Shown piece after piece: positions 7,125-13,594 of a DNA stretch of 19,216 nt (its first letter is position 1; every line of letters begins with the position of its first letter). The stretch comes from Patescibacteria group bacterium (lineage in GTDB: Bacteria; Patescibacteriota; Minisyncoccia; UBA9983). The stretch covers positions 1 to 19,216 of the forward strand of contig JAHIER010000018.1 in assembly GCA_018901555.1 (NCBI GenBank). The letters are read 5' to 3'. The notes beneath the pieces were generated by a model, which did no database searches, was not told where the DNA came from, and worked only from the letters and a program-made list of their open reading frames with translations. A program made the position numbers and the translations under genes.

Positions 7125-8834
7125 TTATCTATCTGGCGGAACTTGATAATAATTTAATAAAAATTTTGTTATGTTAACAAACGGTTCACTTAATGAATGG
7201 GAAGCATATTTTACTCCTTGTGGTTTTACTAAAAAAAGAAAAGTCAAAAATCTTGCGCCAAATGCCGGAGCATAACCAAAAAAAGTATGTATATACTGGT
7301 CTTCTTCATACCCTCGGACGCCTTCTATATTAACTTGCGCTGTGCCGGTTTTAGCTGCAACAGAATAACGATCCATTTTATAAATACCGCCCATCAAAGC
7401 TTCATCAAAAACCTTAGAAAGCATTCTGCTGATTTCTTCTGATGTTTCTTCTTTTAAAACTCGGCGTTTTTCTCTCGTCTCTGTTTTTTTGCTTATGCCT
7501 TCGTCTGTTTCAATCCTTTCTACAATATAAGGCTTTATTAAAACTCCGCCATTGGCTAGAGTTGCCAAAGCTGAAGCCATTTCGATTGGCGTTACAGCAA
7601 TGCCTTGCCCGAAAGAAGCAGTGGCAAATTCTATGTCGCGGTCGCTATTTAAATTAGAAATCAAACCGGAAATTTCATCAGGCAAATCAATTCCTGTTTT
7701 TTCTCCCAAACCATAATTTATTACATAGTTTTTAAATTCTTCTTTGCCCAATTTCTGCATAACATAAACGGCTCCTGTATTTAAAGATTGATTAAGAATT
7801 TCCTGCATTGCTACAACTCCTCTGGCTTTGCCGTCATAGTTTTCTATTTTTTTATTATTTAAAATAACATAGCCTTTATCATCATAAGTCATTTGGGGCG
7901 TAATTTTATTTTGATCAAGCGCCGCTGCCAAAGTTAGCGGTTTCATAATAGAACCCATTTCAAAAACACTCTGCGTTATAGGATTTAAAAACACGGACAA
8001 ACTTTTTTCTTCTCCGTAAAAATTAGGATTAAATCCAGGCTCAATTGACATGGCTAAAATTTTTCCTGTTTGCGGATCAATAATAATGCCTCCTGCCATT
8101 TCTGCTTCATATTTTTCATAAATACTTTTCAGATTATCTTCAAGAAAACTTTGGACTTCCGGATCAATAGTTAAAACAATATCACCCTTAATTGAATCTC
8201 CTGTAATAACCTTTTTTATATCCATAATAATTTCAGCAAAAGAATTCACGATTGATCCTTCTCCGTCAATTCTGCTCAAAATACGATCATAATATTTTTC
8301 CAAACCATAACGACCTTCTAATTTGTCTTCATTATAACCGACAAAACCCAAAAGCCTGGAAGCCATTTCATTGCCGGGATAATAACGCCATCTTTCAGAA
8401 TAAATATTTATTCCCTTAAGATTCAAATTCATTATTTCTTCGCCTTTTTCCTTGCTGATTTTATGAGCTACTTCTTCATAATTATCACCTTTTTTGTCTG
8501 CGCTTTTAAAAAACAAATCTTTATCTAAATCTATAATCTGAGAAATTTTATTATAAGCATCTTCTGGATCTTCTAAAAGAGTCGGATTTATAGCCAGCAA
8601 ACAACCTTCTTTTATGGTTGCGGCAGAAACAATTTCTCCATCCTTGCTTTCAAAAAAAATTGATCCTCTGTCAAAATATTGGGCCGGAGAAACAAAATAT
8701 TGTCGATTAGCCATTTCTTTATAATCGCTATGATGAAGAATCTGAAGAAAAAAAAGCCGTCCTAATATTCCTAAGCCAAATAAAAAAATAAGGATATAGA
8801 CAATCCTTATGCGTAAAGTAAAACCGTCCTTCAT
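7125..8834 (-). CDS. ftsI: Septal class B penicillin-binding protein (FtsI/PBP3-like transpeptidase)
   Basis: FtsI crosslinks septal peptidoglycan on the outside of the membrane. One membrane segment lies near residues 9-30. The pedestal domain follows, with DRGSIF (55-60) and the RYYPGNEMASRLLGFVGYNE region (150-169). The transpeptidase motifs are GSIMK (S295-K298), S350-L-N352 and K495-T-G497. There is no PASTA domain. Length (569) is normal for the family. It starts 6 nt after the ftsL-like gene and ends 4 nt before ftsW, so the three are co-transcribed; the order mraZ-rsmH-ftsL-ftsI is the conserved dcw start. No Shine-Dalgarno is seen before the ATG. Confidence 0.93.
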   Translation of the reverse strand: MKDGFTLRIRIVYILIFLFGLGILGRLFFLQILHHSDYKEMANRQYFVSPAQYFDRGSIFFESKDGEIVSAATIKEGCLLAINPTLLEDPEDAYNKISQIIDLDKDLFFKSADKKGDNYEEVAHKISKEKGEEIMNLNLKGINIYSERWRYYPGNEMASRLLGFVGYNEDKLEGRYGLEKYYDRILSRIDGEGSIVNSFAEIIMDIKKVITGDSIKGDIVLTIDPEVQSFLEDNLKSIYEKYEAEMAGGIIIDPQTGKILAMSIEPGFNPNFYGEEKSLSVFLNPITQSVFEMGSIMKPLTLAAALDQNKITPQMTYDDKGYVILNNKKIENYDGKARGVVAMQEILNQSLNTGAVYVMQKLGKEEFKNYVINYGLGEKTGIDLPDEISGLISNLNSDRDIEFATASFGQGIAVTPIEMASALATLANGGVLIKPYIVERIETDEGISKKTETREKRRVLKEETSEEISRMLSKVFDEALMGGIYKMDRYSVAAKTGTAQVNIEGVRGYEEDQYIHTFFGYAPAFGARFLTFLFLVKPQGVKYASHSLSEPFVNITKFLLNYYQVPPDR

Positions 8835-8840
8835 GGGCTA

Positions 8841-9155
8841 TTAGCGTTGAGCCACGGTTGTCTGACGAACAACAAATTCGCCATTGCCTTGCTCAATAAA
8901 TCCAAGCGACAAAGCATGATCTAAATCAACATCTTTAATAACTTCAAAATATTTCTCTTCTAATTGCTGATAGTTTGAAGAAACTGATTGAAAATGCTGA
9001 TTATTATTATTTTTATTTATTATTTGAAAAATAATCACTCCGACAAAATAAATATAAAATATTCCAATTAAAAATATGGCAATCATAATCAAACCAAAAA
9101 TCTTTTTTTGGTTTTCTAATTCTTTTGATGAAATTGTTTTAATCATTTTTGTCAT
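8841..9155 (-). CDS. ftsL: FtsL-like divisome membrane protein
   Basis: It is a small bitopic protein of 104 residues. Residues 1-18 are cytoplasmic and charged, about 19-46 are strongly hydrophobic, and about 55-80 can form a coiled coil (including QQLEEKYFEV). A C-terminal ALSLGFIE motif follows, of the kind found in FtsL/DivIC proteins. FtsL has little sequence conservation, so the call rests on topology, length and its exact position between rsmH and ftsI. The ATG overlaps the rsmH stop (ATGA), implying translational coupling. FtsL would recruit and activate the FtsW-FtsI synthase with FtsB/FtsQ partners that are not in this window. Confidence 0.8.
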   Translation of the reverse strand: MTKMIKTISSKELENQKKIFGLIMIAIFLIGIFYIYFVGVIIFQIINKNNNNQHFQSVSSNYQQLEEKYFEVIKDVDLDHALSLGFIEQGNGEFVVRQTTVAQR

Positions 9156-10060
9156 AATTCGATAAACTCATTATAATTTTTTTCAATGGATCTTAATTTT
9201 GCGCTTCTTGAAGCAGAGTTTAATTTTATTTCTTCTTCTGAAGGAATAACTGGTTTTTTTGTTAAAATCTTCCCTTCTTCGGCAACTGATTTATTTTTAC
9301 AAAAATTTTTTACAATTCTGTCTTCTAATGAATGAAACGATATTACAACCAACCTTGATCCTGAAAATAATAACTGCCACGCTTTTTCCAATCTTTCTTC
9401 CAATGCATTTAATTCATTATTGACAGCTATGCGCAGAGCCTGGAAAGTTTTGGTGCAACAATTAATCTTATGATTATTTCTATAAAAGGGCGGGGTGCTT
9501 AATCTTATTATTTCCACTAAATCAAATGTATTTTTAACTTCTTTTCTTTCTCTTTGATTAACAATATTTCTGGCGATTCTTCTAGAATATTTTTCCTCGC
9601 CGTATTTATATAAAATGTCAGAAATATCTTTTTCGCTCCATTTGTTAATTATGTCATAAGCTGTTAAGTCTGATCCGTTTAAATCTGACCTGAAAGTCAT
9701 CAGAAGTGGTTCATTTTTTCGAAAACTGAATCCCCTGCCCGATTCTTCTAACTGCACAGTGCTCATCCCTAAGTCAAAAATTGCGCCATCTATTTTTTCT
9801 ACATTATTATTTTTTAAAAGTTCATCTAAATCTCTGAAATTTCCGTTTATTAAAATTGCATTTTCATCTTTTATTTTGTTTCTTGTTTCTTGTAAAATTA
9901 TTGCGTCTTGATCAATCCCTATTAATTTTCCTTTTTCACCTATTTTTTTTAAAATTTCTTGAGTGTGTCCTCCGCCATTTATAGTTGCATCCAAGATAAT
10001 GTCGCCCTTCTCTGGTTTTAAAAATTCTATTGATTCTTTTAAAAGTACTGGCTTGTGCAT
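9152..10060 (-). CDS. rsmH: 16S rRNA (cytosine1402-N4)-methyltransferase RsmH
   Basis: RsmH methylates N4 of C1402 in the ribosomal P site using S-adenosylmethionine. Motifs present are HKPVLLKE (2-9), the SAM loop DATINGGGHT (24-33), GIDQD (48-52), FDLGMSTVQLEESGRGFSF (95-113), YGEEKYSRRIA (153-163), the TKTFQALRIAVN region (203-214) and ISFHSLEDRIVK (240-251). The usual PLDMRMD reads PLLMTFRSD (118-126), and HPATRTFQALR reads INCCTKTFQALR. These are drifts at conserved places, but the fold signature is intact. It starts 6 nt after mraZ without a Shine-Dalgarno and ends in an ATGA overlap with ftsL. Length (302) is typical. Confidence 0.95.
   Translation of the reverse strand: MHKPVLLKESIEFLKPEKGDIILDATINGGGHTQEILKKIGEKGKLIGIDQDAIILQETRNKIKDENAILINGNFRDLDELLKNNNVEKIDGAIFDLGMSTVQLEESGRGFSFRKNEPLLMTFRSDLNGSDLTAYDIINKWSEKDISDILYKYGEEKYSRRIARNIVNQRERKEVKNTFDLVEIIRLSTPPFYRNNHKINCCTKTFQALRIAVNNELNALEERLEKAWQLLFSGSRLVVISFHSLEDRIVKNFCKNKSVAEEGKILTKKPVIPSEEEIKLNSASRSAKLRSIEKNYNEFIEL
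9153..9176 (-). promoter_or_regulatory. 24-bp element ending at the ftsL start codon, shared with mreB
   Basis: The minus strand runs TTATAATGAGTTTA, two variable bases (TC here), GAATTATG, ending at the ftsL ATG. The copy before mreB differs only at the two variable bases. It contains a perfect -10-like TATAAT placed 16 nt before the ATG. Here it lies in the last codons of rsmH (NYNEFIEL). Confidence 0.4.
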
Positions 10061-10066
10061 ATTTTT

Positions 10067-10501
10067 TTAATATACGCCAAGCTCTCCTAATTTCTCTGCC
10101 AGCATATCTGTTTGTTTTTCAATACGCTGTTTATAATTTTCCCAATTTTCTTCATTCCATATTTCGAATCTTTTATAAATTCCAACTATCACTGCTTTGT
10201 CTTTTAATCCGGCGAATTCTTTCAAGTAATCCGGAATTAATATCCTGCCCAAAGCGTCTATTTCAACATCAATGGCTCCAGCAAGGAAAGGGCGGACGAA
10301 ATTCCTAACGTCAGCTGAGCCGGTCGGGAGCTCGCTGAGCTTTTCGGCCACCTTTTCCCATTCCGATATCGGATATACAGAAAGGCACTGGTCTTGTCCT
10401 TTTGTTATAACAACCTTTTTTCCTATTTCTTTTCTAAATTTAGCTGGAATTGCCATTCTTTTCTTAGAATCAAGGTTGTGTTTATATTCTCCTATTAACA
10501 T
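10067..10501 (-). CDS. mraZ: Transcriptional regulator and dcw gene MraZ
   Basis: MraZ is the AbrB-like DNA-binding regulator at the head of division clusters; it forms rings and binds tandem repeats in its own promoter. Both half-domains are visible: DSKKRMAIPAKFR (11-23) and DALGRILIPDYL (82-93), each matching DxxGRxxIPxxxR-type signatures. The N-terminus MLIGEYKHNLD is the family's standard start, which fixes the ATG. Length (144) is typical. It is first in the unit mraZ-rsmH-ftsL-ftsI-ftsW. Tandem GTGG repeats lie upstream at 10535-10597 and are its likely operators. No Shine-Dalgarno precedes the ATG; a TATAAA lies 2 nt upstream. Confidence 0.95.
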   Translation of the reverse strand: MLIGEYKHNLDSKKRMAIPAKFRKEIGKKVVITKGQDQCLSVYPISEWEKVAEKLSELPTGSADVRNFVRPFLAGAIDVEIDALGRILIPDYLKEFAGLKDKAVIVGIYKRFEIWNEENWENYKQRIEKQTDMLAEKLGELGVY

Positions 10502-10534
10502 AATTTATAAGGGTAATTTTGGATGTTTTAAAAG

Positions 10535-10597
10535 TTATCCACATTGTCCACAGATTTATCCACTTCTTACCACTTTATTAACATCTTACACCACTTC
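10535..10597 (-). promoter_or_regulatory. Tandem GTGG repeats: candidate MraZ operator array
   Basis: Read on the minus strand, GAAGTGG (10597-10591), AAAGTGG (10576-10570), GAAGTGG (10566-10560) and AATGTGG (10545-10539) are spaced 21, 10 and 21 bp. Weaker copies sit in the gaps (GATGTTA at 10585, TCTGTGG at 10554), so the whole array has a helical period of about 10.5 bp. It resembles the AAAGTG(T/G)-N3 MraZ boxes described for Mollicutes. It ends 34 bp before the mraZ ATG. Confidence 0.6.
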
Positions 10598-10629
10598 CAT
10601 ATACTTTCCAAATCTAAATCTGTGGATAT
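10535..10629. promoter_or_regulatory. Cluster of DnaA-box-like 9-mers upstream of mraZ
   Basis: On the plus strand TTATCCACA (10535-10543, a perfect consensus DnaA box) abuts TTGTCCACA (10544-10552, one mismatch). TTATCCACT follows (10556-10564, one mismatch), and an inverted TGTGGATAT lies at 10621-10629 (one mismatch). The first three overlap the GTGG array, so either protein, or both, could use the site. Confidence 0.4.
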
Positions 10630-10653
10630 CTCCCACCAGTTATTTTATGCCAA

Positions 10654-10684
10654 TAAAAAAGCCCAAGGGTATTCCCCATGGGCT
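10654..10684 (-). terminator. Rho-independent terminator after the 174-residue gene
   Basis: On the minus strand AGCCCATGGGGAATACCC is followed by TTGGGCT and then TTTTTATT. The stem pairs GCCCA/TGGGC and an inner CCC/GGG with one mismatch. It ends the lysS-side transcription unit before the mraZ regulatory region. Confidence 0.85.
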
Positions 10685-10705
10685 GATTATTTCAACCTAC
10701 AAAGA

Positions 10706-11230
10706 TCATAAAGTGATAAAAAAACCGGAAGTTAAACTTGAATCATAACAAGATAACCATTTTTTAAAATTAGAAATATCTGCCATTAATTTTTTCAACA
10801 AGTCAAACTGAATAAGATAACTGACCATAAACTTGATTTTTGGAGAAAAAGTATTTTTTATAATATTATCGCAAATTATTTCAGTCGCCAAAATTTTTGT
10901 CCTTAAAATTAAGGTTTTGGGAAAATATAGATTCGGCAATTCGCATAAAATGAACCATTCATCAAAATTTATCGGCTGAAAACAAACTTGGATATGAAGT
11001 TCTACGACTTCTTCAGATTTTAATTTTAGCCAACACCTAAAAGCTATTTCGCCATTTAATTTTTCTTCTTCAAGAAAAGATTTTATTTTAATTTCCAATG
11101 GACTTAAAGCCTCTGCAATACCATCTGTAAACAAGCTTAATATCTTTTTCAAATTTTTACCTAATTCATCATTCAGAATTTTCCAAAAATAAATATCGCC
11201 TTTTGTGTAAACGCCAAGATTAATTTTCAC
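10706..11230 (-). CDS. Unrecognised 174-residue protein, GTG start
   Basis: I do not recognise a family. The protein is soluble-looking and mixed alpha/beta, with no signal peptide or membrane segment. It has a central alternating charged/hydrophobic stretch (about 60-85, including ELHIQVCFQP) and hydrophobic helices near 135-150. It has five Cys residues but no CxxC pair. The start is a GTG at 11230, supported by AAGGAGGT placed 5 nt upstream, one of only two strong Shine-Dalgarno sequences in the window. An in-frame ATG is lacking nearby. It lies 59 nt after the M14 peptidase gene and is followed by a strong terminator. A possible promoter overlaps the end of the peptidase gene, so it could be transcribed alone or by read-through. 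Confidence 0.75.
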   Translation of the reverse strand: MKINLGVYTKGDIYFWKILNDELGKNLKKILSLFTDGIAEALSPLEIKIKSFLEEEKLNGEIAFRCWLKLKSEEVVELHIQVCFQPINFDEWFILCELPNLYFPKTLILRTKILATEIICDNIIKNTFSPKIKFMVSYLIQFDLLKKLMADISNFKKWLSCYDSSLTSGFFITL

Positions 11231-11235
11231 TTTTT

Positions 11236-11243
11236 ACCTCCTT
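11236..11243 (-). promoter_or_regulatory. Ribosome binding site that fixes the GTG start at 11230
   Basis: AAGGAGGT is followed by five A and then GTG. This is a full-strength Shine-Dalgarno, unlike the neighbouring envelope genes, which have none. Confidence 0.8.
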
Positions 11244-11272
11244 ATTAACAAAGAACTTTTAACATTAATTTA

Positions 11273-11301
11273 TTCTTAACATTAGTAATCTATTTTGTCA
11301 A
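11273..11301 (-). promoter_or_regulatory. Possible promoter of the 174-residue gene
   Basis: A perfect TTGACA -35 (11301-11296) lies in the last codons of the M14 gene, followed after 17 nt by a poor -10, TAAGAA (11278-11273). The region downstream carries two copies of TAATGTTAA 17 bp apart. The -10 is weak, so this is tentative. Confidence 0.3.
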
Positions 11302-12111
11302 CGACATTTCTTTTAATATCGTTTCTATTGCTTTTTTCTGAATTTTCCAATCATTCCCCCATCTATTAGAGCCCTCTATTTCAATATAAGCAACATTATT
11401 AATTTCACACCATTCTTTAGCTGTTCCAGTCTGTCCCATCTTTTGCCATTCCTCATCAGATACAAATCTGAAACCAGCTTTTTTGCTATATAATTTTACT
11501 AGTTTTTGTGATAGATAATTTTTATTACCCATAACATCCTTTCCAGCATTATGAAAAAAATACGCCACTTTTATATTTTTATTTTTAATAAAATTTATAA
11601 GTGCTTTTATTTCTGGTTCTGACCCGCCATACTCTCCGCAATAAACTAATTCTTTTTCTCCATAATTTTTACCAAAAGAATAAATTGATTCTTTTTTAAA
11701 ACTTGGTGTAGGAAAATTTCTATTTAAATCCACATTATTATCATTAAATCTTCCTATTTTTCCTCCATTGAAATAATCCGGATTGTTTAATGCCTGACTA
11801 TAACCTTCTTTATTTAAACAAGGAATAATATAAAAAGTAAAAGTTTTTTTAAGTTCTTCTTTGCCATTCAGCCAATTTATAAGACTATACGCAAGTTTTA
11901 CTGTACCAATTTCATTGCCATGAATAGCTGATATAAAAATAATTTTTTGAGAGCCATTGCCAATTTCAAAATATTCTATCTCTTCAAAAATATTCTTTTT
12001 AATATTTTTATTAATTTTAGAGGTTTTTTCTATTTTATTTATAAAAAAACCGAAAAGACCACGTTTTATATAACCAATTTTTTTCTTTAGAAAACTAATC
12101 TTAAAAATCAT
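11290..12111 (-). CDS. M14-family zinc carboxypeptidase, MpaA-like
   Basis: The sequence carries the M14 metallocarboxypeptidase signature: H64-G-N-E67 (zinc ligands HxxE), D128-L-N-R131-N-F-P (substrate-binding NR), the third zinc ligand H187 in YFFHNAG, and a catalytic Glu in AYIEIEG (E244 or E246). Small bacterial members such as MpaA cut the gamma-D-Glu-diaminopimelate bond of murein tripeptides, and the envelope-gene context here fits that. Other M14 substrates cannot be excluded. Length is 273. The N-terminal 30 residues are basic and partly hydrophobic but lack a clear signal peptide, so a cytoplasmic recycling role is more likely than secretion. The start overlaps the lysS end by 11 nt, pointing to co-transcription and coupling. 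Confidence 0.8.
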   Translation of the reverse strand: MIFKISFLKKKIGYIKRGLFGFFINKIEKTSKINKNIKKNIFEEIEYFEIGNGSQKIIFISAIHGNEIGTVKLAYSLINWLNGKEELKKTFTFYIIPCLNKEGYSQALNNPDYFNGGKIGRFNDNNVDLNRNFPTPSFKKESIYSFGKNYGEKELVYCGEYGGSEPEIKALINFIKNKNIKVAYFFHNAGKDVMGNKNYLSQKLVKLYSKKAGFRFVSDEEWQKMGQTGTAKEWCEINNVAYIEIEGSNRWGNDWKIQKKAIETILKEMSLTK

Positions 12112-13585
12112 TATTCTTTGGCCTTAGTGTTGGAAACATTATTACATCTCTTATATTATCATTGCCAGTTAAAAGCATAACTAATCTATCAATGCTTATG
12201 CCTCCACCAGTTACAGGAGGCATACCATATTCTATGGCTTCCAAAAAATCTTCATCTGTTTGATGTGCTTCTTCAGACCCAGTTTTTTTCTTTTTTGATT
12301 CTTCAATAAATCTTGTTTTAAGATCAATGGGATCATTTAATTCACTGTAATTATTACCGTGTTCTTGTCCCCAGATAAATTGTTCAAATCTTTCTACAAA
12401 ACGAGGATCTTTTAAACTTCTTTTTGCCAATGGTGATATTTCTACCGGATAATCATAAATTATTGTTGGCTGTATTAATCCTGGCTGGACCTTCTCTTCA
12501 AAAATTAAATTCATTATTTCACCAATACTCATCATTTCTTCTGCTTTTTCATCTGATATGCCTAAACGTTTAGCTTTAAATTTTGCATCAGATAAATCTA
12601 TAATATTATCAAAATTAAACCCAGTTTTCTGTAAAACAATCTTTTTCATAGATATTCTCTGCCATGGTCTTTTAAAGTCTAAAACAATATTTTTATATTT
12701 TAATTTTTTATTTCCATTAACCTTTTTAACAACAAATTCATAAAATTCTTCTATTAAATTCATGGTAAAATTATAATCTTTATATGCAGTCATGGGTTCT
12801 AATAAGGTGAACTCAGGATTGTGGAAATGGTCAATACCTTCATTTCTAAAATCACGACAAATTTCATAAATTTTATCAAAACCACCAATAATAAGTCTCT
12901 TTAAATATAACTCGTCAGAAATTCTTAAATACAAAGGAATATCTAAGGCATTATGGTGTGTTTTAAATGGCCTAGCTAATCCACCACCATAAATTGGTTG
13001 TAAAATAGGTGTTTCTACTTCTAAATAACCCTTCTTTTCAAAAAATTCTCGGGAAGCTTTTATAATCTCAGTTCTTTTTATAAAAGTTTTTCTAACATTT
13101 TCGTTAAAAATCATGTCTAAATATCTTTTCCTAAATCTCTCTTCTGTATCTTTCAACCCATACCATTGTGTTGGCAAGGGTCTTAGACTTTTAGACAACA
13201 TTTTCCAATGACTCACTTTTAAGGTTTTTTCTTTTTTCTTAGTGACAAAAAAACTGCCCTTGAGTTCAACAAAATCACCTAGATCAACTGTTTCTTTAAA
13301 AAGAGAGAACTGATCATCGCCAATCTCATCTTTTTTAATATATGCCTGCATCTGATCACTGCCATCATTAATATCAAAAAATATAGAACCACCATGTTCT
13401 CTAATGGCCATTATTCTGCCTGTGATATAAGAAGATTTTTTCTTTTTAGAAAGCTTAGTGAAATCTTTCAATACTTCAGAAATTAAAAAATCTCGGCTGG
13501 CAGAAGACGGATAAGGATCAATTCCCTTTTCTTTTAATAATTCTAATTTTTTAATCCGCTCATTGCGTATATCTTCAAGACTCAT
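12101..13585 (-). CDS. lysS: Lysyl-tRNA synthetase, class II
   Basis: It charges tRNA(Lys). An N-terminal OB fold (about 50-130, including YITGRIMAIREHGGSIFFD) precedes the class II core. Motif 1 is near VETPIL (190-195). The TRNA/amino-acid region contains ARPFKTHHNALDIPLYLRIS (204-223) and ELYLKRLIIGGFDKIYEI (225-242). Motif 2 is CRDFRNEGID with HNPEFTLLE (243-263). Motif 3 is GGGISIDRLVMLL (460-472), followed by NIRDVIMFPTLRP (477-489). The length (494) is normal for bacterial LysS. It begins 9 nt after mrdA and overlaps the M14 gene by 11 nt. No Shine-Dalgarno is evident. Confidence 0.95.
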   Translation of the reverse strand: MSLEDIRNERIKKLELLKEKGIDPYPSSASRDFLISEVLKDFTKLSKKKKSSYITGRIMAIREHGGSIFFDINDGSDQMQAYIKKDEIGDDQFSLFKETVDLGDFVELKGSFFVTKKKEKTLKVSHWKMLSKSLRPLPTQWYGLKDTEERFRKRYLDMIFNENVRKTFIKRTEIIKASREFFEKKGYLEVETPILQPIYGGGLARPFKTHHNALDIPLYLRISDELYLKRLIIGGFDKIYEICRDFRNEGIDHFHNPEFTLLEPMTAYKDYNFTMNLIEEFYEFVVKKVNGNKKLKYKNIVLDFKRPWQRISMKKIVLQKTGFNFDNIIDLSDAKFKAKRLGISDEKAEEMMSIGEIMNLIFEEKVQPGLIQPTIIYDYPVEISPLAKRSLKDPRFVERFEQFIWGQEHGNNYSELNDPIDLKTRFIEESKKKKTGSEEAHQTDEDFLEAIEYGMPPVTGGGISIDRLVMLLTGNDNIRDVIMFPTLRPKNNDF

Positions 13586-13594
13586 ATCTTTATT

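Noticed and set aside
102..10060. Alternative genetic code with UGA as glycine, as in some Patescibacteria
   Set aside because: TGA serves as the stop of mraY and rsmH at the expected family lengths, including an ATGA overlap with ftsL. No in-frame TGA interrupts a conserved gene.
10502..10653. Chromosomal replication origin from the DnaA-box-like cluster
   Set aside because: There is no dnaA, dnaN or other origin-linked gene nearby, no distinct AT-rich unwinding tract beside the boxes, and the GTGG spacing is better explained as MraZ operators. It is kept only as an alternative reading.
10272..10748. Plus-strand open frame of 158 codons across mraZ and the gap upstream
   Set aside because: It is antisense to mraZ, crosses the operator array and the terminator, has no ribosome binding site, and gives a low-complexity peptide.
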